Shown here: positions 9,245 through 17,556 of the stretch, in pieces
How positions within the stretch are numbered: position 1 is the stretch's first letter
How the letters are laid out: each line of letters opens with the position of its first letter
NCBI GenBank assembly: GCA_900542395.1
Contig: UQNM01000003.1
Location: 1-59,244 of the forward strand
DNA from: an uncultured Eubacteriales bacterium
GTDB lineage: Bacteria > Bacillota > Clostridia > Christensenellales > Aristaeellaceae
Direction of reading: 5' to 3'
DNA: 59,244 nucleotides
Notes under the pieces: model-generated
Seen by the model: the letters and a program-made list of their open reading frames with translations, nothing else
The model's database searches: none
What the model was told of the DNA's origin: nothing
Made by a program: the position numbers and the translations under genes

Positions 9245-9261
9245 TTTAACTATCTTTGACC
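9245..9261 (-). promoter_or_regulatory. CtsR operator (direct heptad repeat)
   Basis: On the minus strand the site reads GGTCAAA-GAT-AGTTAAA, matching the CtsR consensus of two (A/G)GTCAAA heptads three bases apart, with one mismatch in the second. It sits just downstream of the ctsR -10 element, where binding would block transcription. Confidence 0.88.
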
Positions 9262-9268
9262 TTTTATT

Positions 9269-9297
9269 ATTATACTCAAACCGAACCCATTTTGCAA
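9269..9297 (-). promoter_or_regulatory. Sigma-A promoter of ctsR-clpC
   Basis: TTGCAA (9297-9292) and a perfect TATAAT (9274-9269) are separated by 17 bases, followed immediately by the CtsR box. Confidence 0.88.
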
Positions 9298-9346
9298 CCC
9301 TCGCGCCTGATTTTTTTCGCTTTCGCGGCCGATGTGCAAAATCGCC

Positions 9347-9375
9347 TTGCCTTGATGCGCCAACTGTCGTATAAT
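9347..9375 (+). promoter_or_regulatory. Sigma-A promoter of the ABC-F/udk/UMF1 unit
   Basis: TTGCCT (9347-9352) and TATAAT (9370-9375) are separated by 17 bases, divergent from the ctsR promoter and about 65 bases before the ABC-F start. Confidence 0.75.
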
Positions 9376-9441
9376 AAAAAAGTATGCAGTTTTAAGCCGG
9401 TCGAACGGCTGAACATGTCAATGAAACAGGAGTTTGCCTTT

Positions 9442-11361
9442 ATGATTATCTTATCCGCCCAGCATATCGCCAAGTCCTTCGGTGTCAACGCTGTGCTGCG
9501 CGACGTCTCCCTGACCGTGCAGCAGGGCGATCGAATCGGCCTTGTGGGCGTAAACGGCTGCGGCAAATCGACGCTCATGCGTATTCTCGCGGGGCTGGAT
9601 GCACAGGACGGCGGCGAGATTTCGCTCGTCCGCGGCCTGCGCGTCGGCTATCTGGCGCAGCAGAACATGGTGACCAGCGGCGAAACCGTCTGGAATGAGC
9701 TGCAAAAGGTGTATGAGCAGGTCTTTGCCATGGAGAAAAAACTGCGCGAGCTTGAGGATGAAATGGCGCACGCGCACACCGACGCGCAGCGCTTTGCGCA
9801 GCTTTCCGCCGACTATGACCGCCTGACGCAGCGCTTTGAGGAGGCGGACGGCTATTCATGGAAGAGCATGGTTTCCGGTGTGCTCAACGGCCTCGGGTTT
9901 AAGCCCGCGCAATACGATCAATGTGTGGATTCGCTCAGCGGCGGCGAACAGACGCGCCTTTGTCTGGCGCGCCTGCTGCTGCAAAAACCGGATCTGCTCC
10001 TGTTGGATGAACCGACCAACCACCTCGACATGGAGACCCTGCAATGGCTTGAAAATTATCTGGCCGCTTACAAGGGCAGCGTGTTGGTGATTTCCCATGA
10101 CCGCTATTTTCTGGATCATGTCTGCACGGGCATTGTGGAAATCCTGATGGGGTCTTCCGAACAATATAACGGAAACTACACGCGGTACATCGCGCAGCGT
10201 CAGGAGCGTTTTGAATCCCGCATGCGCGCCTATGAAATCCAGCAGAAAGAAATCGAGCGCCAGCAGGCGATCATTGCCCGCTACCGCATGTTCAACCGCG
10301 AAAAATCCATCCGCGCGGCGGAAAGCCGCGAAAAGGCGCTCGACCGCATGGAAAAGCTGGAAAAGCCCGTGGATGAGCGCGCCATCCGTTTCTCCTTTGA
10401 GGCGCGCAGGCGTACCGGCGAGGATGTGCTTCAACTGACCGAGATGAGCAAATCGTTCGGCGAAAAGCATCTTTTTCACGATCTGACGCTGCGCGTGCGC
10501 GCGGGCGACCGCGTTGCGCTCATTGGCCCGAACGGTGTCGGCAAATCGACGCTGATCAAAATCATCGTCGGCGAGGAGCAGCCGGATACCGGTTTCATCC
10601 GCTACGGCTCCAACGTGGATATCGGCTACTACGACCAGCACCAAAGCACACTCCACGCCGATAAAACCGTTCTGGATGAGATTTGGGATCGTTTCCCGCA
10701 GATGGAGCAATCCAATGTGCGCGGCGCGCTGGGCATGTTCCTGTTCACGGGCGACGATGTGTTCAAGCCCATCCATACCCTATCCGGCGGCGAAAAGGGG
10801 CGCGTCGCGCTGACGGCGCTGATGCTGCGCAAGGACAATCTGCTTCTGCTGGATGAACCGACCAACCACCTCGACATGGATTCCCGTGAGGTGCTGGAGG
10901 ACGCGCTGGCCGATTTCGGCGGCACGATCATCACCGTTTCGCACGACCGATATTTCATCAACCGCATCGCCAACCGCATCATCGAAATGCAGCCGGACGG
11001 CGTGACGGAATACATCGGCAACTACGACGACTATATCGAGCGCAAAAACCGCCCGGTTGCCGTCGAGGCGGAAGCCGGAAAGACGAAGACGGAGCTTGAA
11101 AAGGAAAAACGGCGCGAGAAGCTGAGCCGTCAGGCGCTGCGCCAGCTCAAAATCCGCGCGCAGGAGGCGGAAAAGGCCGTCGGCGTCAAGGAAGCGGAAA
11201 TCGCCGAGCTTGAGGCGCAGATGGCCGATCCGTCTCTGTACAGCGATGCGCAAAAATCCGCGGACGTTCAGCGCGCCTATCAAAAGGCGCAGCAGGCGCT
11301 TCAAACGCTTTACGAACAGTGGGAGGCTGCCGAGGCCGCCCTGTCTCAGGAGGAAGCCTGA
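9442..11361 (+). CDS. ABC-F family ATPase (YdiF/Uup-like)
   Basis: A 639-residue soluble protein with two ABC cassettes and no membrane segments. Walker A motifs are GVNGCGKST and GPNGVGKST, signatures LSGGEQTR and LSGGEKGR, and both Walker B sites read LLLDEPTNHLD. An inter-domain linker (~240-320) and a charged C-terminal coiled coil from ~540 match the YdiF/Uup branch. ABC-F proteins bind the ribosomal E-site and act in translation or antibiotic protection; the subtype is not certain. Start ATG 9442 has AGGAG nine bases upstream; an in-frame ATG at 9421 lacks an SD. Confidence 0.88.
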   Translation: MIILSAQHIAKSFGVNAVLRDVSLTVQQGDRIGLVGVNGCGKSTLMRILAGLDAQDGGEISLVRGLRVGYLAQQNMVTSGETVWNELQKVYEQVFAMEKKLRELEDEMAHAHTDAQRFAQLSADYDRLTQRFEEADGYSWKSMVSGVLNGLGFKPAQYDQCVDSLSGGEQTRLCLARLLLQKPDLLLLDEPTNHLDMETLQWLENYLAAYKGSVLVISHDRYFLDHVCTGIVEILMGSSEQYNGNYTRYIAQRQERFESRMRAYEIQQKEIERQQAIIARYRMFNREKSIRAAESREKALDRMEKLEKPVDERAIRFSFEARRRTGEDVLQLTEMSKSFGEKHLFHDLTLRVRAGDRVALIGPNGVGKSTLIKIIVGEEQPDTGFIRYGSNVDIGYYDQHQSTLHADKTVLDEIWDRFPQMEQSNVRGALGMFLFTGDDVFKPIHTLSGGEKGRVALTALMLRKDNLLLLDEPTNHLDMDSREVLEDALADFGGTIITVSHDRYFINRIANRIIEMQPDGVTEYIGNYDDYIERKNRPVAVEAEAGKTKTELEKEKRREKLSRQALRQLKIRAQEAEKAVGVKEAEIAELEAQMADPSLYSDAQKSADVQRAYQKAQQALQTLYEQWEAAEAALSQEEA

Positions 11362-11396
11362 TATCTTTTGCAACAGAAAAAGGAGAGCGAATAACC

Positions 11397-12047
11397 ATGC
11401 TTTTTATCGGAATCTGCGGCGCGAGCGGCAGCGGAAAGTCCACGCTGGCCGAGGAGCTGGCAACGATGGTCAACAAAAGCATCCTGATTATCAATCAGGA
11501 CGCTTACTATAAGGATCATCCGGATTTGAGCTTTGAGGAGCGCTGTCTGCTCAACTACGACGAACCTTCGATCTTCGATCACGATCAACTGCTTGAAGAT
11601 GTGCAGAATCTGCTGGAAGGCAGGCGCGTTTCCAAAAAGCGCTACGATTATTCGCACCATTGCCGCGCAGACGTGCCGGGCGAATATCTGGAGCCGCACG
11701 ACGTCATCATCGTCGAGGGCATCCATGCGTTTTACGACGTGCGCCTTCGCGCGATGATGGATCTCAAGCTCTATATGCATGTGGAATCCGACATCTGCCT
11801 GCTGCGGCGCATCCAGCGCGATATCAACGAGTGCGGCCGTCAGATCGACAATATTTCCTCGCAGTATATCACGACCGTCAAGCCGATGTTCGATCAGTAT
11901 ATCCGCAATTACGAGCAATACGCCGACGTTATCGTCGCCGGCGGCGGCAAGGATGCCAAGATCACGGAAATCCTCGCCGGATATATCAACAACGATCTGC
12001 ACCTCTATCGCGGCCTGAACCGCAGAAGGGACGAAAAAAATGCTTAA
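11397..12047 (+). CDS. udk: Uridine kinase-like nucleoside/phosphoribulokinase family protein
   Basis: A 216-residue P-loop kinase. GASGSGKST occurs at residues 8-16, the substrate region includes DAYYKDH, and VEGIHAFYD is the Walker B-like strand. These fit uridine/cytidine kinase, which phosphorylates uridine to UMP for pyrimidine salvage. RRIQRDINECGRQ is the lid region. AGGAGAG lies nine bases before the ATG. It follows the ABC-F gene by 35 bases and overlaps the next gene by eight, so the three form one transcript. Phosphoribulokinase-like relatives share the fold, but the sequence is closer to Udk. Confidence 0.85.
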   Translation: MLFIGICGASGSGKSTLAEELATMVNKSILIINQDAYYKDHPDLSFEERCLLNYDEPSIFDHDQLLEDVQNLLEGRRVSKKRYDYSHHCRADVPGEYLEPHDVIIVEGIHAFYDVRLRAMMDLKLYMHVESDICLLRRIQRDINECGRQIDNISSQYITTVKPMFDQYIRNYEQYADVIVAGGGKDAKITEILAGYINNDLHLYRGLNRRRDEKNA

Positions 12048-13293
12048 AGGCTATACGAAGGCGGAAAAGAGCTGGATGCTCTACGATTGGGCCAATTCGG
12101 CGTTTGCAACGATCATAGCGGCCATCATTCTGCCGATTTTCTTCAAGGAAATCGCCCATCAGAACGGCGTGAGCGACGTGGACGCAACCGCGTTCTGGGG
12201 ATATGCCACCTCCTGCGGCACCCTGATCTGCGCGGTGCTTGCGCCGTTTATGGGCACGCTCGGCGACTTCAAGGGCATGAAGAAACGGCTCTTCACCTTC
12301 TTCATGCTGCTCGGCGTCATCAGCAGCGCGCTGCTTGCGTTTACGGGGAATTGGAAGGCGCTTCTGGTGCTGTATGTCCTCGGCACGCTCGGCTTTAACG
12401 GCTCCTGCGTGTATTACGACAGCTTTCTGCTGGATGTGACGACCGAGGAACGCATGGATCGCGTTTCAACGCTGGGCTACGGTCTGGGTTACATCGGCGG
12501 CTCCACGATCCCGCTGGTGCTCTCCCTGCTGCTGATTCAGTTCGGCGACGCAATCGGCATCGGTACCATGCTGGCCACGCGCATCTCCTTCCTGCTGACG
12601 GCGGGCTGGTGGCTGGCGTTCACGCTCCCCATGCTGCACCATGTCCATCAGGAGCACGGCATTGACCCGGAGCGGAACATCGTTCTGCACACGCTGCGCA
12701 ATGTAAAAGATACCTGCTGCATGATTCTCAAAAACAAGAGCGTCGTGTTCTTTATCATCGCGTATTTCTTTTACATCGACGGCGTGGGCACCATCATCCA
12801 TATGGCGACGGTATTCGGCGATTCCTGCGGGCTGGGCAGCATGGATATGATGGTTGTGCTGTTGGTCGTGCAGATTGTCGCGTTCCCCTTCGCCATCCTT
12901 TACGGCAAACTCGCGGAAAAGGTCGGCTCTCGGACGATGATTCTGACGGGCATTGCGACCTATATCGTCGTTTGCTTCGTGGCGTTCCGCCTGAGCACCC
13001 TCCGCGATTTTCTGATTCTCGCGGTGCTGGTGGGCACCGCGCAGGGCGGTATTCAGGCGCTTTCGCGCTCGTTCTTCGGCAAGCTGGTGCCGCAGGAATC
13101 CGCCAGCGAGTATTTCGGCTTCTTTGATGTGTTCGGCAAATTCTCCGCCGTCATCGGCCCTACGCTGTTCGGCCTTGTCGCGCAGGCGACCGGCGTTTCC
13201 CGTTACGGCATTCTGCCGGTGCTCGGTATGTTCATCCTCGGCGGGGTGATTATGGCGTTCGTCGTGCCGAAGAATATTCAGCGGATTCATTGA
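12040..13293 (+). CDS. MFS transporter, UMF1 (Atg22-like) family
   Basis: A 417-residue membrane protein with about twelve hydrophobic helices. The N terminus SWMLYDWANSAFATII is a hallmark of the UMF1/Atg22 branch of the major facilitator superfamily, whose yeast member exports amino acids from the vacuole. Bacterial substrates are mostly unknown. The start overlaps the end of udk by eight bases, and a bidirectional terminator follows. The neighbouring kinase does not identify a substrate. Confidence 0.85.
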   Translation: MLKGYTKAEKSWMLYDWANSAFATIIAAIILPIFFKEIAHQNGVSDVDATAFWGYATSCGTLICAVLAPFMGTLGDFKGMKKRLFTFFMLLGVISSALLAFTGNWKALLVLYVLGTLGFNGSCVYYDSFLLDVTTEERMDRVSTLGYGLGYIGGSTIPLVLSLLLIQFGDAIGIGTMLATRISFLLTAGWWLAFTLPMLHHVHQEHGIDPERNIVLHTLRNVKDTCCMILKNKSVVFFIIAYFFYIDGVGTIIHMATVFGDSCGLGSMDMMVVLLVVQIVAFPFAILYGKLAEKVGSRTMILTGIATYIVVCFVAFRLSTLRDFLILAVLVGTAQGGIQALSRSFFGKLVPQESASEYFGFFDVFGKFSAVIGPTLFGLVAQATGVSRYGILPVLGMFILGGVIMAFVVPKNIQRIH

Positions 13294-13311
13294 TCGCAAT
13301 CAAAAGCGCAC

Positions 13312-13360
13312 AAAAAGGTCGCCTGCCTTACCTTCTGAGGGGTAAAAGCAGGCGATTTTT
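13312..13360. terminator. Bidirectional terminator between convergent genes
   Basis: TCGCCTGC (13319-13326) and GCAGGCGA (13348-13355) pair, extended by TTACC/GGTAA, with an A-run on the left and a T-run on the right. It can serve the UMF1 gene on the plus strand and the anti-sigma gene on the minus strand. Confidence 0.9.
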
Positions 13361-13363
13361 GTA

Positions 13364-14458
13364 TTATTTCAGTTTCAATTCCATTTCGACAGCGCCTTCC
13401 CCGCTCAGCGACGGCCAATCCCCTTCCCCATCGAATCGGCCTGCGCCCTTCCGCGGGTAGAACGCCAGCTTTTCGGGATAGCTTTCGCGGGGATTGCCTT
13501 CCAAGGTGATGGTTGCCGTCAAACCATCCTCCGACCATGCCGCGCTCGTCGGGTATGCGATTTCCTCGCCTTCTCCCGCTGTGATCGTCATCATGCCCTC
13601 TGGCGCAAGCAATCCTTCCAAATAATCCGTTACGGTCGTTTCCCGCGCCACTGCATCCGTCTCAGCGTCAAACGCCAGTTTCAGTTCGCCGTAGGTTTTC
13701 AGGGACGATGCTTGCAACATTGTGACTTGAGCCGTATAACCGTCAAAAGAATATACGGCAGACGGCTCGAATTTTCGCTGTTTTCCGTAATCCGTGTCCC
13801 TTATCGCAATGTGCAGCACTCCGACGCCCTCCGAGCAGGAAACCGGCAGGGTTATCGTGTACGCACTCGGCATATTTTCAAGTTCGATTTCATAGGTGTA
13901 CAAAATTTCGAAATTCGCCTCGTTTCCCCACCTGAAATTGGAGCTTCTCACCTGCGCTGTTCCGGCGGAAGACGACGCTTCCATCGGGTCGTGGGTCAGC
14001 CCATAGCACTCAAGCCCCGCGAGATAATCCTCTTCCTCGTCCTTCGGAACGTAGTAACCTTCTGTTTCCAACGCAGGGTCTATAACGCTCAGGGTGACGA
14101 ATAACCGCTGGCCGTCGCAAACCCATTCCTTCACGCTCGCTTGGCATGCGCCGATCCGGATACTCTCCCCGTTTGTTCGTACCATTGCGCCCGCATCGTC
14201 CAATACCCAGTGTTTCGCCGCTGTGTAGGTTATGTCATCCAGAATCCCCGTGAATTTGGCCGCCACGCCGATTGCAGAGATCATCAGAAGCGCCGCAAGA
14301 AGCGCAATTCCCCCATTCACTTTCCTTTTCACAACTGGTTCCTCCCTTTGCTCTGCCTGAAGGCTGCGCAGCGTTTGTTCGATGCGTCGATGAAACGTCT
14401 CCGGCGTTTCGCCGAAAGCCGCGTCTATTTCATCCCGCCATTTTCTTTCTTCCTTCAC
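13364..14458 (-). CDS. Membrane anti-sigma factor, DUF4179-like
   Basis: A 364-residue type II membrane protein. About 45 cytoplasmic residues (VKEERKWRDEIDAAFGETPETF...) precede one transmembrane helix near residue 50 (GGIALLAALLMISAIGV), followed by ~290 residues of extracytoplasmic beta-rich domain. This is the layout of DUF4179-type anti-sigma factors encoded beside ECF sigma genes: the cytoplasmic part would hold the sigma factor and the outer part sense an envelope signal. I chose the GTG whose GTGA overlaps the sigma stop; AGGAGG lies nine bases upstream. The signal sensed is unknown. Confidence 0.78.
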   Translation of the reverse strand: MKEERKWRDEIDAAFGETPETFHRRIEQTLRSLQAEQREEPVVKRKVNGGIALLAALLMISAIGVAAKFTGILDDITYTAAKHWVLDDAGAMVRTNGESIRIGACQASVKEWVCDGQRLFVTLSVIDPALETEGYYVPKDEEEDYLAGLECYGLTHDPMEASSSAGTAQVRSSNFRWGNEANFEILYTYEIELENMPSAYTITLPVSCSEGVGVLHIAIRDTDYGKQRKFEPSAVYSFDGYTAQVTMLQASSLKTYGELKLAFDAETDAVARETTVTDYLEGLLAPEGMMTITAGEGEEIAYPTSAAWSEDGLTATITLEGNPRESYPEKLAFYPRKGAGRFDGEGDWPSLSGEGAVEMELKLK

Positions 14459-14946
14459 TTGACTACGCCTCCTTTCAGCTCGTTTTCCTGTTTTTCGATT
14501 TCCCTCCGAAGGGCGCGTCTGGCCTGAACGGCACGATATTTGACCGTGCTTTCCGGCGTGTGCGTAACGGCTGCGATTTCCGAATAGGTGAAGCCCTCCA
14601 ATTCGTGCATGGTTAAGACGATGCGCCACGGCTCTTTGATGTTTTGAAGCGCCTCCATGATTCCGGTTTCTTCGGCTTGCCAGACAGGCTGATCGGGCAT
14701 TTTTTCAACCGGCGTTACGCGCTTCAATCGCCTGCCGATATTGTGACATTCATTGATTAAAATACGCACCAGCCATGTCTTGAAAAAACTCGGATTTACA
14801 TCGTTTCGGTGCTTCCATGCGCGGGTTAAGGCCTCCTGAACAGCGTCGCAGCAATCCGCGTCGCTGCTGAGAATCGTTCTGCTGACGCGGTAAAGCGTTC
14901 GCTCGCAGGACTGCACTTCGCGGATAAAATCCGCATCGGTCATCAT
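14455..14946 (-). CDS. ECF-type RNA polymerase sigma factor
   Basis: A 163-residue sigma-70 family protein with only regions 2 and 4. Region 2 contains DADCCDAVQEALTRAW and the -10-binding helix FFKTWLVRILINEC; region 4 carries the helix-turn-helix GFTYSEIAAVTHTPESTVKY. It would direct polymerase to envelope-stress promoters when released by the overlapping anti-sigma factor. The start ATG-ATG has AGGAGG eight bases upstream. The upstream region holds an ECF-like promoter, suggesting autoregulation. Confidence 0.9.
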   Translation of the reverse strand: MMTDADFIREVQSCERTLYRVSRTILSSDADCCDAVQEALTRAWKHRNDVNPSFFKTWLVRILINECHNIGRRLKRVTPVEKMPDQPVWQAEETGIMEALQNIKEPWRIVLTMHELEGFTYSEIAAVTHTPESTVKYRAVQARRALRREIEKQENELKGGVVK

Positions 14947-14983
14947 CCGTCATTCCTCCTTTGTTTTGAGCGCTCTCACTGAT

Positions 14984-15010
14984 TAGACGCTTTTGCCGCT
15001 TAAAAAGTTG
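14984..15010 (-). promoter_or_regulatory. Candidate ECF-type autoregulatory promoter
   Basis: On the minus strand CAAC plus a T-run (from 15010) and CGTCTAA (14989-14983) are 17 bases apart between the A of AAC and CGTC. The AAC and CGTC cores are the bases read by regions 4 and 2 of many Firmicutes ECF factors. It lies ~40 bases before the sigma start. Confidence 0.6.
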
Positions 15011-15020
15011 GACTGCAAAC

Positions 15021-15046
15021 AAAAAAGGCGGAGTTTTTTCCGCCTT
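15021..15046 (-). terminator. Rho-independent terminator after galE
   Basis: Minus strand: AAGGCGGA and TCCGCCTT pair around a six-base A-rich loop, followed by a T-run. It ends galE transcription before the sigma gene. Confidence 0.88.
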
Positions 15047-15071
15047 CGAGATTTTATGTCGAAACTCCATC

Positions 15072-16085
15072 TCAATCCGCATATCCATTCGGGTTCTGTG
15101 TCTGCCAGCGCCATGCGTCGCGGCACATATCCTCAAGGTTCTTCTGCGCCGTCCAGCCCAGAAGCTCCCTTGCCTTGGCCGGGTCGGCCCAGCACTCGGC
15201 GATATCGCCCGGACGGCGCGCCTCGATCTTATAGGGCACCTTCACACCGTTCACCTTTTCAAACGCTTTTACGATATCCAGCACGCTGTATCCGTGGCCG
15301 GTGCCCAGATTGATGATCTCCGTGCCGGTGTGCTTCATGGCATAATCGGCCGCCGCGACATGGCCGCGCGCCAAATCGACGACATGGATATAATCGCGAA
15401 CGCCCGTTCCGTCCGGGGTCGGATAGTCGTCGCCAAACACGTGCAGATAGGCCAGCTTGCCCGCCGCAACCTGAGAGACATACGGCAGCAGGTTGTTCGG
15501 AATGCCGTTCGGCATTTCGCCGATACGGCCGCTCTCATGCGCACCAATCGGATTGAAATAGCGCAGAAGCACGACAGACCAATCCGGGTTCGCCTTCGCC
15601 ACATCGGTCAGGATGCGCTCGTTCATATACTTTGTCCAGCCGTAGGGATTGGTGCAGCTCGTGGGCATGGTTTCATCCAACGGCATATGATCCGGAATGC
15701 CGTACACCGTAGCCGAAGAGCTGAAAATGAACCGCTTCACGCCATGCTTCTTCATCGCTTCGCATACCGTCAGTGTGCAATCCAGATTGTTGCGGTAGTA
15801 TTCCAGCGGCTTGGCGACGGATTCGCCCACCGCTTTATAGGCCGCAAAGTGAATCACCGCGTCCACCTTGTTTTCAGAGAAAATCCGATCCATCGCATCG
15901 TGATCGCAGGCGTCCGCGCAATAGAACTTCACGCGCTTGCCGGTCAGCTCTTCCACGCGCTCAACCGCCTTGGCGCTGCTGTTGTACAGATTATCCACGA
16001 TGATGACGTCGTGCCCCGCGTTCAGCAGCTCAACTGCCGTGTGAGAACCGATGAAACCGGCGCCGCCGGTCAAAAGAATGTTCAT
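15072..16085 (-). CDS. galE: UDP-glucose 4-epimerase
   Basis: A 337-residue extended short-chain dehydrogenase. The NAD site GGAGFIGSH is at residues 7-15, catalytic SSSATVYG lies near 124 and YGWTKYMNE gives the YxxxK pair near 149. The length and the C-terminal RPGDIAECWADPAKA match bacterial GalE, which interconverts UDP-glucose and UDP-galactose for the Leloir pathway and glycan precursors. The ATG follows GGGAGGAG at good spacing. It is transcribed alone between its own promoter and terminator. Confidence 0.95.
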   Translation of the reverse strand: MNILLTGGAGFIGSHTAVELLNAGHDVIIVDNLYNSSAKAVERVEELTGKRVKFYCADACDHDAMDRIFSENKVDAVIHFAAYKAVGESVAKPLEYYRNNLDCTLTVCEAMKKHGVKRFIFSSSATVYGIPDHMPLDETMPTSCTNPYGWTKYMNERILTDVAKANPDWSVVLLRYFNPIGAHESGRIGEMPNGIPNNLLPYVSQVAAGKLAYLHVFGDDYPTPDGTGVRDYIHVVDLARGHVAAADYAMKHTGTEIINLGTGHGYSVLDIVKAFEKVNGVKVPYKIEARRPGDIAECWADPAKARELLGWTAQKNLEDMCRDAWRWQTQNPNGYAD

Positions 16086-16120
16086 GGAATCATTCTCCTC
16101 CCTTTTCTTTGGCTTGTTTT

Positions 16121-16149
16121 ATTATAGCACGATGAATGTCATATGGCAA
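16121..16149 (-). promoter_or_regulatory. Sigma-A promoter of galE
   Basis: TTGCCA (16149-16144) and TATAAT (16126-16121) are separated by 17 bases, ~35 bases before the galE start, in the gap after the cyclase gene. Confidence 0.85.
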
Positions 16150-16160
16150 CGCATGCCCGA

Positions 16161-16784
16161 TTATTCTTTTTCGATCAAAACCGCGCGGCACGGCGCGCCG
16201 TTTTCGCCCATCAGCCGAATCGGCAGCGCGCTCAGCTCGTAGTTCTCCTTGTCCGCTTCCTCAAGCCGAAGCCCTTCCAGCAGCGGAATACCGGCCTTCA
16301 GCAGTGCGGCATGCACCTCGCCGTCGCAAAGCTCCATGTTTTCCACCGTCGGCGCGTCGATGCCCACCAGCTTCACCGGGAGCTGCGCCAGATACTGCGC
16401 CGCGCGCATGCTCAGCACAGACGGATTAAAGCGCGCGTGTTTGTTGTATTTTCCATTCGGGTCGGTGCGCAGCAGGATGCGCTCGCCCGGCTGAACATTC
16501 AGCTCCTGAAGCGCCTTTTCGCTGATGACGGGATACGGAACGTTCAGCACGCGGCACGGGCCGATAAAGCAATCCAGCGGGAAGCTCTCCAGCGGCTTAC
16601 CGTCCGGCACCATATGCGTCGGCGCGTCGATATGCGTGCCGCAGTGGGTGCCCATCGTCACCTCGCTGACCTCGCACATATCCCCCTGCTTGAAGCTGTT
16701 CACACGATGGCTTTGAAATGTCGGGTCGCCGGGATAAACGGGCATGCCCTGATAGATTTCCTGAGAGATGTCGATAATTTTCAT
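16161..16784 (-). CDS. Cyclase / kynurenine-formamidase-like metal hydrolase
   Basis: A 207-residue member of the cyclase family (PF04199 type). The metal motif HCGTHIDAPTH is present near residues 49-59, with GDPTFQ upstream and a late GEVHAALL helix. KynB-type members hydrolyse N-formylkynurenine; many others have unknown substrates, and no tryptophan-catabolic gene is nearby, so the substrate is open. The ATG (16784) lies one base past the VanY stop at the end of the hflX-vanY-vanY unit, with GCAGGAAA as a weak SD. The frame open upstream overlaps that gene and is not used. Confidence 0.82.
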   Translation of the reverse strand: MKIIDISQEIYQGMPVYPGDPTFQSHRVNSFKQGDMCEVSEVTMGTHCGTHIDAPTHMVPDGKPLESFPLDCFIGPCRVLNVPYPVISEKALQELNVQPGERILLRTDPNGKYNKHARFNPSVLSMRAAQYLAQLPVKLVGIDAPTVENMELCDGEVHAALLKAGIPLLEGLRLEEADKENYELSALPIRLMGENGAPCRAVLIEKE

Positions 16785-16785
16785 A

Positions 16786-17556
16786 TCAATTTCCTGCGGC
16801 CTGATATGCTGCCGCAGCCTCCTTCCATTCGCTCGTGAATTCTTCCAGACACAGGTTGTTTTCACGCATGTACTGCGCGATCTGAACGCCGACATAGCGC
16901 AGATGCCACGGTTCATAGGTGATCTGGGTGATTTCTTCCTTTTCCTTCTGATAACGGATGACGAATCCGTAATCCCAGCAGTGCTCGGCAATCCATTTGC
17001 CCTCTTTGGTATTGGCAAATGCGGATGTGAACTTCTTGCCGATACCGGCCTTATTGATGACGTCAATGCCCAGCCCGGTTTGGTGATCCGACGCGCCCGG
17101 GTAAGCAACAACCCCGTCGTCCTTGCCGTTATTCCGCTTCAGGCGGTTAGAATACATGGTCTTTTGCGTGCGATAACTGCGATAACCGGAATGGGCGTAG
17201 AGCGTAACGCCGTCCGCCTTCGCCGCGTCGAACATGTCCGAGAGCGCCTGCGCGGCAACCTCGCGCATCTGGATCGGATCGGAGCTGATCTTTCGGCAGG
17301 TCAGCTTCACCAGATCCTGCGGCACGTAGGTTTCATCCAGCAGGCTTTCCTTGTTGGCCAGCACGATATAGTCGCTGGTCATCAGCAGATCGTATGGGAT
17401 GGGATATGTCCACGCGCCGTCCTGCGCGTCCATGTCGATCATCTGCGCATCCTGCGCGTCCGCCAAATCCGCCAGACTGAGCGACTCTGCCGCGCACGGC
17501 AGCGCAATCGCAGAGGTCAGCGCGGCGGCCAGCAGCATATTATGGATTCTGATCAT
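16786..17556 (-). CDS. M15-family D-alanyl-D-alanine carboxypeptidase, VanY-like (second copy)
   Basis: A 256-residue exported peptidase. A signal peptide (MLLAAALTSAIALPCAAES) opens the protein. The M15B core has SGYRSYRTQ, zinc motif SDHQTGLGIDV and the last ligand in EPWHLRYVG. VanY-type enzymes trim D-Ala from peptidoglycan precursors or stem peptides outside the membrane. The ATG at 17556 has AGGAGG 12 bases upstream and overlaps the end of the upstream paralogue by 17 bases. This tandem copy differs from its neighbour in its N-terminal 100 residues. Confidence 0.88.
   Translation of the reverse strand: MIRIHNMLLAAALTSAIALPCAAESLSLADLADAQDAQMIDMDAQDGAWTYPIPYDLLMTSDYIVLANKESLLDETYVPQDLVKLTCRKISSDPIQMREVAAQALSDMFDAAKADGVTLYAHSGYRSYRTQKTMYSNRLKRNNGKDDGVVAYPGASDHQTGLGIDVINKAGIGKKFTSAFANTKEGKWIAEHCWDYGFVIRYQKEKEEITQITYEPWHLRYVGVQIAQYMRENNLCLEEFTSEWKEAAAAYQAAGN

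Noticed and set aside
9256..9441. Longer N terminus for the ABC-F protein
   Set aside because: It would translate through the promoter; the ATG at 9442 has the SD and begins the ABC domain.
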